Source: Orientallactaga sibirica
Taxonomy: Eukaryota > Chordata > Mammalia > Rodentia > Dipodidae
NCBI GenBank assembly: GCA_036365145.1
Contig: JAEOAD010000603.1
Span: 1,426,001-1,490,000 of the forward strand
Length of the DNA stretch: 64,000 bases
Reading direction: 5' to 3'
The position numbers and the translations under genes are program-made. The notes under the pieces are model-generated. The model searched no databases, was not told the origin of the DNA, and saw nothing but the letters and a program-made list of their open reading frames with translations. This document shows, piece by piece, positions 34,676 to 45,940 of the stretch; the first letter of the stretch is position 1, and every line of letters begins with the position of its first letter.

Positions 34676-34822
34676 GGTACACTAGGGCCTTCAACTCTGC
34701 AAACAAATTCCAGGTGCATGCACCATCTTGTCCATCTGGCTTATGTGGGTCCTGAGGAATCAAACATGGGTCCTTTGGCTTTTCAGGCAAGCAACCTTAC
34801 CACTAAGCCATTTCTCCAGCCT
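34612..34822 (-). mobile_element. B2-type SINE, antisense (part of a B2-B1 composite)
   Basis: (GA)n run as antisense TC tract, 'tcaactctgcaaacaaattc', 'tggcttatgtgggtcctgag', head 'aagccatttctccagc'. Directly followed by 'ctctatagattt' (34823-34834), matching 'ctctacagattt' at 34430-34441 on the far side of the adjoining B1. Confidence 0.93.
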
Positions 34823-35352
34823 CTCTATAGATTTTTGAGGCCATTGTCACAATTTAAAAATAAATTCATTGTCATTGTATAATTATAAAATAAAATTTTA
34901 TAAATGTTTATGTAATCATACCAAGTAAAACTCTTTATGGTCACAGCTATGTCCTTTCCTATCTCTTGCAATTACCTCCAGCAATCAAAAATATGTTCTC
35001 TATAATTTTGATGTTTTCAAAATTCTATGTAGAGTGTGTAACCTTTTGAAATTGCCTTTTATTCACTCAGGAAAATTCCCTTGAAATTCATCCAATTGTT
35101 GTACCAGAGATTTGTTTTTGCCTTTATTTTGTTTTTGACTTTTAAGTGACAGATAAAATTGTATGCATTCATCATGTGTAACATTATGCCTTGAAACATA
35201 CATATATTTTGTACTGACTAAATCTATCTAAGAAACATTACCACTCAGAGCTACTGTTTTGTGTTACCAAGTTTCAGTGAGAGAATAAATTCATACTTGT
35301 AGACAACATAGTGACTAGAGTAAATCTAGAGAAATTATGCTGAATTCTTTTT

Positions 35353-35513
35353 TTTTTTTTTTTTTTTTTTTTTTTCGAGGTAGGGTCTCACTCTGGCCCA
35401 GGCTGACCTGGAATTAACTATGTAGTCTCAGGGTGGCCTCAAACTCTTGGAGATCCTCCTACCTCTGCCTCCCAAGTGCTAGGATTAAAGGCATGCACCA
35501 CCACGCCCGGCTT
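35353..35513 (-). mobile_element. B1-type SINE, antisense, young-looking
   Basis: Poly(T) of ~29, 'cgaggtagggtctcactctg', 'ctgacctggaattaactatg', 'caccaccacgcccggc'. Retains CpG dinucleotides in 'cacgcccgg' and 'ttcgagg'. Target duplication 'tgaattctttttt' from 35341 and at 35514. Confidence 0.95.
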
Positions 35514-36119
35514 TGAATTCTTTTTTAATGCTGGGCACTATAACATATAATATCATGGCACACTTTTTATTGATGGATATTTGAGTTGTTGCTAACTTAA
35601 AACTATTGCAAATAAACTTGTTATGAATATTAATATATGGATTTTTGTGGGGAACAAACATTGCACTTATTCATAGTAATGATTAGACATATACTTACAC
35701 TATTATGACAGTTTCAAGTTGTTTGCATTGTTTTTAATAAACTGTTAAACTATTTTCAGAGAAGCTGTAACTTTGAACATGCCACCAACAGCATTGCTGA
35801 ATCTCTCAAGCATTTGGTGGTATCTCTGAGTTCCATGTGAGTTGTTTTTACTAAATATGTAATGATACTGTAGTGTCTTTTAAAAGGATGCTGAAAACTT
35901 CATGTGCTTACTTGCCATTTCTTTAGTGAAATGACTTTTCATATGTCTTCCATTGTTTGAATTTTTGATGATTTTACTTCTGAGATTTGAATATTTTTTT
36001 TACATTTTGAGATATAAGCTTATTTTTGAATATGTGATTTGCTTATTTTTTATTGTTTCACAGTCATATATAAGCTATATGCCTGTAGTGTTCAATGTGT
36101 TTCATTTATTTTTTTTTGC

Positions 36120-37150
36120 TTATGGAATACTATCTGTTTATCATGCCAGCCAAGTCCAATCCAGCTCCTCCTACCACTAACAAAGCTTTCAGTGCCTTCA
36201 GGACTTCCACTGTCCATGGTTTGGGCATGTATGGCCAGCCTGGCATCCAGCACTCTCCTGGGGGGCACTATCCTCCCAGGCAGTCTGGCTCTAGGCTCTT
36301 TTCCCAGCCAGTCCCTCCCCTAGGGGCCCCGATATAGAGGAGTTCACCGGCAAGGTGCTCTTCCAAAGAGCAGAACTCACTATCTGTTTCAGAGCAGCTC
36401 TCCATACTGAACTTCTTTCCCATGATTTCTCCAGATGTGGAAGCATTCTTCAGTTACTGTGAAATAAAAGATCAGCTTCACTCAACCAAATCATTTCTCA
36501 TGCCCAGCTCAGTGCCTCATCTGTGAGTTTCCATCTATAGCAATCTCAAGCTGATTGGTCCAGAAAGGCATATTTGCTGGGTAAGGGTCCACTCCTGTGT
36601 TCTTTTCTTAAGGTTACAAGCTACTTTATCCCAGCCATGCCCTCCTGATCTTTTCCTATTCGTCATGCGGGTGGTCCTCCTCAGTCCCTCATGAGTCTGG
36701 AGTATTCTGATGCAGTGATCCTGGTGTGACGCTTTGCAGTGAAGTATGGACTTCAGTGTAAACCTGCAGGCACATGTTGAGCTCACAGAAGCCACTATGT
36801 AGAGGTCGGGGAAGTTGATCCACAGTCACCAGGCCAGATGGAAAATGAGCATCATGTGGGTCAGCCTCTAGCAGAAGAACAAATAGACATCAGTGGCTGT
36901 TTGCTTCAGAGCCTAATAGCTTGTCCTGATAATGCTGCCTATATGTAGACCGGCTGATCACCCGTTGACCACCTCCTGACCATCTGCCCTCGCTTCCTCC
37001 CCAGGAGAATCCCTGGAGGTCAGAGCACTCATAGAAGGAGCCATGTAGAGGAAGGCCCAAGGGTGGCGGAGTGCCAGGAGTACAGTCTACAAGTTGCACT
37101 CCAGAAGCATGTCCTAGAGTGGTTGCCTGTTCCCAGCTGGCCCTGGGCTT
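36120..37150. pseudogene. GC-rich exon-like tract, possible retrocopy, unidentified
   Basis: About 1 kb of near 50% GC within a ~35% GC neighbourhood, with Pro/Ser/Gly-rich reading on the plus strand ('AKSNPAPPTTNKAF', 'GMYGQPGIQHSPGGHYPPRQ', to about 36.33 kb). The frame then stops and later stretches ('FFSYCEIKDQLHSTKSF') lie in other frames. A T-rich run at 36106-36119 could be an antisense poly(A) tail, which would make the source transcript minus-strand. No target duplication or splice-site pattern is clear. I do not recognise the parent gene, and this could instead be unique non-coding or UTR-derived sequence. Confidence 0.3.
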
Positions 37151-38099
37151 CTTAGCAATTAGTATTTGTGCAGTTTCACTGCTTGAGAGTCAAAAGGTAG
37201 ATCATTATATTACAATAGACTCATGTTCACTCATCTAAGATTTATCATATTGTGACATGCCTTTAAAATTCATAAAAAAGTTTCAAAGATTACAATTTAG
37301 CTGAGGAAAGGTGAAGACACTTGAAAAGCATTTCCAAGCTCTGAAGTTCTTCTCAGTCATAGATCATTGCTTGTACCCTTATTTCTCGTTCTGTCTGCAT
37401 TCCCTTTACTCTCGTTTTTTATTGTTGTGCCAATATGTTGAGCCAGCTGTCCCTCCATCTTTGAAAATAAGATACCATCATTCATGCGGTAGAGAACTTA
37501 AGAAAGGATGCTGTTTTTCTAAAGTTAAATATCACAGATAGAATGAGATATTTATTTTTAAAGGTGAATTAGGAAGCAAACAAATTGAGTTTTTAAATCC
37601 CTAAGTGTATAATGTGTTTTTGAGAAGAGGCCACCTTCTGTCAGGAGGCTGCATCACTTAGAGGAAACCTTTGACACTCTGTATGCTTTGGATGCCTAAT
37701 AGTATTCTGTCAGGAGAAAATTGGGTTTCTGGTAAGACATTTACTGTAAAACAGCATAAAAACTAATCACCGTGTCAAGCTATATACACTGTGGGCAGCT
37801 GCACTCTGCCAGGCTAATTGCTTAAATTTGGATTTCTGACACCTTTGCTTAGCAAAAATGTTGAATGTTGGCAGACCACTGAACTCACTGTGCACTTTAT
37901 AGATAGATACAAACTCAGAAACTGGATTTTCTCCTCTAGAACTCTAATTATGTCAGTAATGCTAACAGTCTCTCCATTTTCCCTCTTAGAATTAGATTGT
38001 AAAAGCAAACCATTTTAAACTATGGAATGAAAAATATTTGAGGAAAAAAAAGAAATTACAAATGTCCCTTATAGATAAGAGACTTGTTATATGTCTATT
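37151..38099. other. No feature recognised
   Basis: Unique-looking AT-rich sequence with frames of up to 76 codons and no domain signature. Confidence 0.4.
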
Positions 38100-38115
38100 A
38101 GACTCCTAATTTTTT

Positions 38116-38286
38116 AAGTTATTTATTTGCAAGCACAGAGGTAGAGAGGAGATAGACAGAGAATGGGTGCTCTAGGGCCTCTGGCCACTGCAAATGAACT
38201 CCAGACATATGCTCCCCTTCTGCATTGAACCTGGGTCCCTTGGCTATGCAGGCAAGTGCTTTAACTGCTAGGCCATCTCTCCAGCA
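38116..38286 (-). mobile_element. B2-type SINE, antisense, shortened
   Basis: 'gaatgggtgctctagggcct', 'ctgcaaatgaactccagaca', 'ttgaacctgggtcccttggc', head 'ggccatctctccagc'. The 'cttgtgcatctggcttatgtgg' region is deleted. Target duplication around 'cctaatttttt' at about 38105-38115 and 38292-38302. Confidence 0.92.
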
Positions 38287-38526
38287 AGAGTCCTAATTTT
38301 TTATTCCTTAAAATATTTTAATTAAAAATAGACACCAAATAAAAAGGTACTCTGAAAATGAAGTGTATCATTAATAACATATTAAAAACATCTCTTTGTT
38401 ATTTAATTTAAATATTTTTAACCTTTATCAACTTCAATAGAAAAAAATCATAAATTGTTAGCTGTCTTACAGTTCAAATCAATCAGTTATGATTTTTCTC
38501 ATGTCTTTCTCATATAAAAATCTTTT

Positions 38527-38747
38527 ATAATATTTTATTTTTATTTATTTATTTTAGAGAGACAGAGTCAGAAAGAAGGAGAGAGAGAGAGAGAAAATGG
38601 GCACTCCAGGCTATCCACCCACTGCAAACAAACTCCAGATACATGCTCCATCTTGTGCATCTGGCTTACGTAAGTCCTGGGGAATCAAACCTAGGTCCTT
38701 TGGCTTGCAGGCAAGTACTTTAACCACTAAGCCATCTCTCCAGCTCC
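38527..38747 (-). mobile_element. B2-type SINE, antisense, 14-bp target duplication
   Basis: Antisense AAAT tail, GA run, 'cactgcaaacaaactccaga', 'cttgtgcatctggcttacgt', head 'taagccatctctccagc'. 'tataaaaatctttt' duplicated perfectly at 38513-38526 and 38748-38761. Confidence 0.96.
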
Positions 38748-38939
38748 TATAAAAATCTTTTTAATGTAAGATTTGGTAATTTGGACAACCTTTGAATTTA
38801 GTACTATGTTTTCTTTTAATTACCATAATAAAATTTAAATAATAGTATCAAAATCCCCTTGTTTTAATATATACAAACGTTGGTATCTTTAGTTTTAAAA
38901 TGTTCAAGGCAATACCTGCATAGACAAAGGCTCAATTTT

Positions 38940-40486
38940 ATTGACTTTTTATATTTAATTTTATTAGTTATGGACATAATTAGCATGCAAGCAGCACATG
39001 TTGGTACCATCTTTCCCTCATCCCTGCCCTTTTTCCAAAGGGACCCCCTTGTTGAGGATGCAGGTCATACCCATGGGGATTGTGGGTCATGCACTATGTG
39101 GGCAGCCATCAATTATGGGGAAGAAGCAACATCTCTGTGCATAATGTCCCAACCTGTGGCTCCAATAATCTTTCCACCCCCTCTTCCACAAAATTCCCTG
39201 AGCCATGTTGAGTGCATTTTAAGTCTACTTCAGTGATGGGCTCTTAGGAGCCTCTGGATCTCTGGTTTGGTAGGTGTTGAGTGTCCTCAGTGTCTATCTC
39301 CTTCACCCTTGTGCTGATATCAGATTCACCAAGAAAGCAGCACTCTTGCTCATTTCCCCAATTCCTCTGTGGTTTCAGCTGGGGCTATGGTGAAATGTGT
39401 TGGGTTGTTTATCTCCTCAGGTCCAGCTCCTGTCTGAAAAAAGAGAAGCAGATTCTCCAATGGAGAGTGAAGTCAGCACAAGTTATATAGGATAATCATT
39501 AATAATTTAGAGAGAATTTACTGGGTATAGAATACTCTTATAGCCCAAGATTAGTGGGAGCTTGATATTGGAAATTGGAAATCAAAATTGTTATCTGAAT
39601 ATGATTCTGACTTGTTCTCCCATTCCAAATATGGGTTCATTACCACTGAATGGATCTATTAGCTAATCCAAGAGAAGTTGGTTACCCACCAAAGCTGTGT
39701 GCCACTATTGCACTTGTGTGAGCATCACATCAGGTTGTTTGCTTCTGAGTAGCTTATACCTTGAGTTGCTTAGACATATGTTGGCCACTTTCCCCCTTCT
39801 AGCACTAAACTGGCTGTCTGGGGACTGGCTCTCTTCCAGATTCCAAACAGGTCTATCCATGGTCCCTGCCAACAGTGTATGGTGTCTTCAGCAGTATGGT
39901 CTTACCATTAATCTTTGGTGCAAAATGAAGTGCTCTGACAGAAATCTGTCTTGTTCTGGGAAACCTTGTAGGTCTCTCTGATCAACAGCTCATTGTAGAT
40001 GTTAACCACATCCTGGTACTGGGAGTTACAGGCAAGCACCAAGGAAAGAAGAAAAATTTTAAAAAAATAGAAAAATTTAAAAAAAGTAATAAAGAAACAA
40101 GAGAAATTTAAGGTTAGGCTTCATCTCACCCTCTCCAGGGCTATTTGACTCAGGTGTTCCTCCTAAGGTCCTATTGAGGGTTCAACATTTTAATCTATAT
40201 TCCAGGATATAAGATTTTATGGTACCAGTTCCATTTGGGTTCAGTTTTTGTGTCACCCCCTACTCTTCCCCTCCCCCCAAGCTGTACCCTCCATATTGTC
40301 CAGGCCTTGAGATGCCTAATAGGTACGTCAGCAACTTGGGCTGATCCAAGTTAGGAAGCACAAATTAATGAGACCATGAGATGATTGTCTTTCTGTGATT
40401 GTGTGAGGTCATGGAGTATGATATGTTCCATTTTTGACCAATTTACTACAAATTTCATTGTGTCATTTTTTTCTTACTGCTGAGTT
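38940..40486 (-). mobile_element. L1 3' end with short ORF2 remnant, antisense
   Basis: From the left, the antisense order is A-rich tail, 'tgggcagccatcaattatgg', 'gcataatgtcccaacctgtg', 'ccccctcttccacaaaattc', 'ctccaatggagagtga', 'gtgccactattgcacttgtg' and 'aaaccttgtaggtctctctg'. It then passes the G-rich tract ('cttcccctccccccaag') into the ORF2 C-terminal coding sequence, where the antisense of 'NEICSKLVK'-like residues ends at 'cttactgctgag'. 5'-truncated there, against a B4 SINE. Same 3' UTR organisation as the sense copy at 27-28.9 kb. Confidence 0.85.
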
Positions 40487-40678
40487 GTGTGTGTGTGTTT
40501 GTGTGTGTGTGTTCGCATGCACGTGCACGCACGTGAGTGTGTGTGGGGGGGATGTCAGGATCTTTTACTATGGCAACCAGAGGTCCATCTGCTTTATGTA
40601 GATATGTCTGGGGAATTAAATATGGGTTAACAGACTTTGCAAGGAAGCTCTTTCATCCACTGAGCCCCTTAATGATTA
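40484..40678 (-). mobile_element. B4-type SINE, antisense
   Basis: A (GT)n-rich end with 'gcatgcacgtgcacgcacgt', then 'aaccagaggtccatctgc', 'tctggggaattaaatatggg' and 'ctctttcatccactgagccc', matching the antisense CA tail, body and ID-like head of B4. Confidence 0.6.
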
Positions 40679-41484
40679 TATTTTAATGGTTTCATTTTGT
40701 TTTTCTTTTCAGACATTTAATCAAAAGTTGCCGATGTATTTTCTCAGCTACAATCATCAGTAAATGTGGGTAGAGCAAATAAAAACAGATTTTGAAGTTA
40801 CATTCATAGAAACTGAAGTGCTTGAAAAAAGAACAATTCACTTAGAATTGTAATAATTTACATCTAGATTTTTATAATGACTGTTGCGTTACTAATTTTT
40901 TCTCATTTATTTGGTATTAGTATATTTTGAGAAGAAAAATATACATGTTATAAAATAAAGTTTGTGACTCACCAAGGCCCAAGGTTCATCTCTAAAAGTT
41001 TCCAATTCAAAGTGTCAATCTATGCGTAAGAAAGCAGTTTGGAGAATGGTGCTTATCCAATCAAGAAGATAGAAGCTGTTATGTTTATAGCCTATTAATA
41101 TTTATCGATCTATGAACCTAGATATCAGCTAGAGTATCCTCTGTTTCTCATTAATCTGATTAATCTTGTCTGGAACACAAATTCCAATGCTTGTAACTTT
41201 GAAAAATCCTTCAATTTATTTATTTTGCCTTTGAATTACTTCATTGCATACCACACTCCTGTTTTCTTATATATGTGAGCACAACATCGTTCTACTATCT
41301 TAATATAATAAGTTCTACTTTGCCAGTTCTACAAACATTTCCAACATCTTGAAGTATTCCTTGGCATTTCTACTGAGGATAAGGCATCTGGTAGGCATGG
41401 GACTCTGAGCACACCTATAGCAGGAGTGTGATTATGAGGAAAATGGCTTAAACTCCCAGAGTTCCCCAACTGTCTGTTTTACCC
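40679..41484. other. No feature recognised
   Basis: AT-rich, unique-looking, no coding signal, upstream of the minisatellite. Confidence 0.4.
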
Positions 41485-41693
41485 TTCTTTTGTTGTAATC
41501 ATATATTTTCCTGGTTCTTTTGTTGTAGTTGTATGTTCTCTTGGGTCTTATTTTGCAATCTTATGTTCTCTTGAGTCTTATGCTGTAATTTTATACTCTC
41601 TGGTTCTTATGCTGTAATTATATGTTCTTGTGGATTTTATATTGTAATCATATAATTTCTTGGAACTTATGTTGTAATCTTATGATTTTTGCA
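41485..41693. repeat. 30-bp minisatellite, about seven diverged units
   Basis: Units begin near 41485, 41515, 41545, 41575, 41604, 41634 and 41664. Each reads roughly 'tTCTTaTGtTGTAATcaTAT' plus about ten more bases ending in 'ttctcttgg'. Spacing is 30 bp with one unit of 29. A worn eighth unit follows. Unit-to-unit identity is perhaps 70-85% by eye, so the array is old. Confidence 0.85.
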
Positions 41694-41783
41694 TACTTAA
41701 TTTTGATCTTTATTTGGGTTCCTTCATGTTGTAACCTAAGGCATAATTTTTTGACAATCTACTTTTATTTAAATTTTTTATAT

Positions 41784-42025
41784 GGGGCTGGAGAGATGGC
41801 TTAGCAGTTAGGGCACTTGTCTGTGAATACTAATGGCCCAGGTTCAATTCTCCAGTACCCACATAAAGCCAGATGCAGTGGTGCATGCATCTTGAGCTTG
41901 TTTGCAGTGGCTGGAGGTCCTAGTGCACACATTCTCTTTCTCTTGTCGTCTTTCTCTCTCTCTCTCTCTCTCTTTTCATACTCTGCCTACAAATATAAAT
42001 TTGTAAAAATATTTAAAAGAGCATT
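41784..42025 (+). mobile_element. B2-type SINE
   Basis: 'ggggctggagagatggctta', 'caggttcaattctccagtac', 'gcatgcatcttgagcttgtt', TC-rich run, worn tail 'aatatttaaaaga'. Confidence 0.93.
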
Positions 42026-43674
42026 TACAATTCTAATTTGTTAGAGTAATTTCAGAAAATATAAAAAATATCTTTATAGACAAAGGAAAAAGAAGTTCTT
42101 GGGCATGGGAGGACAGGGAAGAAATGTCAATGGGTTAAAACACTTATTTTTGTGCTATGTCTATTCAATCAGCTTTTTTATGGGATCTGACACAGGATGT
42201 TTATCTATCAGCTCTCCTGAAATTTTGACTTACTTAGTTCTTGATTTTGTAAAATGTATATTTCACTCAGCACCCATCTCAGCACTTTTATGTCTTTCCA
42301 TATTCTTTCTCCAGAAACACTTAACTATGCTTATATACTGAGAATGCCTTATTTTCATTTTAAGAATTTCCAAGTCCCTTAACATATAAAATTATAGACA
42401 ATGTTTTAGGATAATTGTCTTTGTGCATATCCTCATTTATTTCTATTTCTAAATATGTCCTTGTTATTTGTTTTCAAACTCTAAAGCAACTGCTGGTAAT
42501 GCCATATATATGTATATCTCACCTTTTTCTGAAGTGCACTTGTATGTTACATTGAAATAATTTACCTTTTTTTTTTTTTTTGTTGTTAACCATCACCTAT
42601 GGAAAGGAAGGTAACAAGTAGTCTGTATTATGGATTTTTTTTTGGCCATTTTTAGGCCACTGATACTTTCTACAAGAAAAATAGTTGTAGTCCAATTTTT
42701 ATGGTCTAATCTTCCTGTGGATCTCTGCTTGGTGCATGGAGCATCCTTTGAGATGAATCTAAAGAACATAAAGATTAAGAGGAGACCGAAAAGCTACTCC
42801 TTTAAAGTTCACTGCTCATTTCTCTAATATAAGTTCTAAAATGAACACAGTTCACTGAACAGTCATCAGTCCTTTGAGTTTGATATCTTGACACCCAATT
42901 AGCTGGGGCTTGAGAGCTTGTCTCTCAACTTCAAAAAGAAAATAAATAAAATTCCTTATTATTTTCACTGTCCCTAAAAATGTTATGTTGTAAAGTTATA
43001 TTACATACCATTGTATTTATACATTTTAAACTTTCCTTTTTATTAGTTTGGTGAAACTTAAATACTTATTGCAATGTTATCTAGTAATATAATCGCCTTA
43101 AGATAAAAATGAAGCATTTGCAGCAGAGGCCTCTTTGGGCAACTCAACTGGCTAAAGTTCAGTGATTAAACTCTGATACCATGAGCCTCAAGGTCTAACT
43201 AATATCTATGAGAAATGAATATTTCTTGGAGATTCACTCTCAAACCTTCAAAGCTATTAATAATGAGAATTTCAGATGGAGCAAAGGATAAAGAAGCCAC
43301 AATGTCAGCTTTTAATGTCCCAAACAATTAAGTTTGTACCCATGCTGTTGAGAACTCTGCTGCATGATATGAAGTTGGTGGGGTGATTATTATGCGTATA
43401 CCTTACATTGGTTTTGAGTATTCCCTTGTCCTATATGCATGAGTTCCAGGAGTTCCCCCCCTCCCCATCTCTCCTCCACTGAAGTCTGGTGGTTCTATCT
43501 TAGACCACTCCATTTGAGTAGTTTGGAACCAGATTTTAAATGGTGCTTTGTGTGTGAGACCTATCAATGAAGAATTTGTGCATAATTTTTTTGTCAATTT
43601 TGAACACTTTTTTTCAGTACTGGGGACAACTGTGCTCCATCCTCAATCTTATTTTGTTAATATTGATTAAAATT
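42026..43674. other. No feature recognised (1.6 kb)
   Basis: AT-rich with a T run at 42570-42584. Frames up to 80 codons without domain signature. Confidence 0.4.
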
Positions 43675-43806
43675 ACTTCTGAGACAAAGTCTTACTAAGT
43701 TTCTTGGGCTGGTCTTGAATTCTTGCCCACACAGAATTTGAACTTGTGCTTGTACCTCAGCCTCCTGATGAGCTTGGATAATATGCCTGAACCACTAGAC
43801 TTGGTT
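43675..43806 (-). mobile_element. Old B1/PB1-like SINE, antisense
   Basis: 'ctgagacaaagtcttactaa', 'cttgggctggtcttgaattc', 'acctcagcctcctgatgagc' resemble the antisense 7SL-derived monomer ancestral to B1 and Alu more than the younger B1 copies here. Confidence 0.7.
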
Positions 43807-44179
43807 AGTATTTTGTTTTTACTGGAATCTTTATTCTAACAGGGAATTGTAATGATCATCAGCTGACTTGGATGTTCCCTCCTGAGATGAAATATATCGA
43901 CTCAAATTTTTCACCTTACTGGGACTAGTCAAGTGTCTTTTAATTGAGCCTGGTTCTTAAAAATATCTAGCATTTATTCTATAGTACATACTGATTTATC
44001 TATGGAAAAGAAGCATAATTTGATACCAGGGTATGAATAGTACTAACAACAGGGTTTTCTTACACAAACTGTCAAGAAAACTAAAACAGCTTGAAGTTTA
44101 TCATTACAAATTTATTTGCCCTCTAGCTGAAATTATAAAAAGACATGCTCAAACCTATAAGTGCATTTTTAAAAGGACA
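43807..44179. other. No feature recognised
   Basis: AT-rich unique-looking sequence. Confidence 0.35.
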
Positions 44180-44258
44180 TTGGCCTGGGAATGTAGAGTG
44201 TATGCCTATCGTGTATGAAGCCCTGGATTCTAGCTCCAGTACTGCAACAAACAACTAG
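44180..44258 (+). mobile_element. ID SINE
   Basis: 'ttggcctgggaatgtagagt', 'tgcctatcgtgtatgaagcc' and 'ctggattctagctccagtac' followed by an A-rich 'tgcaacaaacaacta' give the compact tRNA-Ala/BC1-like ID structure (A box, 'gcatg-aagccctgg', B box). Confidence 0.75.
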
Positions 44259-44499
44259 AACAATTAACTTTTTTGGATCACATAGTTTACAAATTGAATT
44301 TACATTAAAGATGAGCATGCTGTTGATCAGGAGTTCTGTAGAAAATATATCAAATGGAAAACATTTCCATACACAGGAATTTCTACAGATTCATAGCTCT
44401 GAAATTAGCAAGCAAGATACTCCATTACAAAAATCAACTTCAAAAAGTTATGATTCATATATTTCATTTTCCTCCAAGTCATGTAAGCTGACTACATAC

Positions 44500-44690
44500 T
44501 GTGACAGTTAAATTCTATTGTCAACTTCATCAAGTCAACAAATCAAGTAAGAGATAATCTCTTAGGTGAATCTTGAGGGCACTTTCAGTAAGAACTTGCA
44601 GAGCAAAGTTACCTAGTGAAGAAGTAAGTTTCTATATGGCTTATTCACAATATCATCAACTTTAATTAAACCTTGCTGCATACACTTGAC
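44500..44690 (+). mobile_element. LTR-like fragment (TGTGACAGTTAA family)
   Basis: Opens TGTGACAGTTAAATTCTATT and 'gtcaacttcatcaag', matching the start of the solo LTR at 23.7-24.2 kb read on its own strand and of the element at 61.5 kb. The 3' end is not resolved. Confidence 0.5.
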
Positions 44691-44892
44691 CCTTCTAGTG
44701 TCTGCCACCCCTTCCCCCAATGCCACTTATACCTTTCACCAGTCTTATTTTGCCAGTCTACTTATATATCTATTATACTCTACCATTAGGGATATCTTCC
44801 CCGTCTTCCTTCATAGCCACTTTCTAGCTTTCTGGCCTCTTCTACTGACTCCTACTCCAATTCACTTTAAAGTAACACTTCCATAGGGAAGT
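44691..44892 (-). mobile_element. Probable L1 3' UTR fragment, antisense
   Basis: 'cactttctagctttctggcc', 'tcttctactgactcctactc' and C-rich runs resemble the far part of the antisense L1 3' UTR seen at 12.1-12.37 kb. Short and diverged. Confidence 0.4.
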
Positions 44893-45599
44893 TAGGTGTC
44901 ACAATATAGAACACAAAATTTTACAAAAAAAATAAAACAAAGGGTTGAAAACTTTAGCAAATTTATATACTGAAATATATTAAAGACTCTAAAGCTTCTA
45001 TTACTTGCCTTACAAAACCACAAATGAAATAATAATATATACTTAAAAATGTTCATAAGAGCTAAGGGCTCCAGAAAGGAGATTGCAATAGCTGATTATT
45101 GAAAAAATAGGAAAAGATGTAGCAGAGAAGGTAGAAGAGCAATATTACATTACTCAAACCATCTTGTTCCCAACAACAGGTAATAGCACAGAGATACCAT
45201 CTGCTGAGAGGAAACGGACAGAAGTAAGCACCTGACTTTGGCTTGGGCCTCAACACTGGGACTATAAAGAAACAGTTCCTCATGGCCCTAGATTGTAGGC
45301 AAGTACATTCAAACTGAACTAGACTACATAGCCTCAGACACAAAGTTGCATGAGAGGTTTGATACCTTTCCCACATCAGACCCAGAACCTTTGGATGATC
45401 TTAAGCTCTGCACAGGTCACAGCAGCACTTGATGAACCCTGACATGACCTATGCTTGCTGGCTACATCTACTTCAGCATTCTGGCACATTTCAGTGCCAT
45501 TTGGGGTACCATTTGTCATTCTTCTCCTGCTAGTCTGTGCACACTACAGTGAGTTCCTACTTCAAATGTAGTGATAATGGCCCCATGGTCACAAGGACC
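44893..45599. other. No feature recognised
   Basis: Mixed-GC unique-looking sequence (about 45.06-45.60 kb is GC-richer). A 104-codon minus-strand frame (45062-45376) has no recognisable domain. Confidence 0.35.
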
Positions 45600-45727
45600 A
45601 AAATCTAATAAGAGAGTATGATCACTAAAGTGGACAAAATAAGATTACAAGGACTGACTCTTAACAAATGTAGATGGTTGAAAATCTAGAAAGAATCAAA
45701 AGGGACATGGTTAAGAAAGCACGCTGG

Positions 45728-45940
45728 AGGCAGGAGAGATGGCTCAGTGGATAAGGCACTGGCCTACAAAGCTTAGCAACTCATGTTCAATTTCACAGTA
45801 CCCAAGTGGTGCATGTATCTGGAGTTTGTTTGCAGTGGCTAGAGGCCCTAGCTTGCCCATTCTCATATTTTTCCCTAGCCCCCTTCTTCCCTCCCTCTCT
45901 CTCTCCTTGCAAATGAATAAACTATAAAACAGCTCACTGA
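45728..45940 (+). mobile_element. B2-type SINE
   Basis: 'aggcaggagagatggctcag', 'gtttgtttgcagtggctaga', 'ggccctagcttgcccattct', TC-rich run, worn AAAT tail. Lies in or at the 5' edge of the ancient L1. Confidence 0.9.

Larger units (their letters stand above)
34070..36105 (-). mobile_element. Old L1 mosaic, antisense (ORF2 C-terminus and 3' end)
   Basis: Antisense of ancient L1 ORF2: 'tcactcaggaaaattccctt' with 'aattcatccaattgttgtac', then 'attgatggatatttgagttg', 'ctattgcaaataaacttgtt', 'tgccaccaacagcattgctg' and 'catgtgcttacttgccattt'. These follow in order the antisense of the ORF2 C-terminal third that mammals share. A second L1 3' UTR piece (about 35128-35340, 'gacagataaaattgtatgca' and 'tgactaaatctatctaag') appears inserted within it. 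Three B1 and one B2 SINE are nested. Highly mutated, with no usable frame. Confidence 0.7.

Noticed and set aside
41485..41693. Regular repeat array considered as CRISPR
   Set aside because: Units are contiguous and all diverge together, with no spacer-repeat alternation; the window is mammalian.
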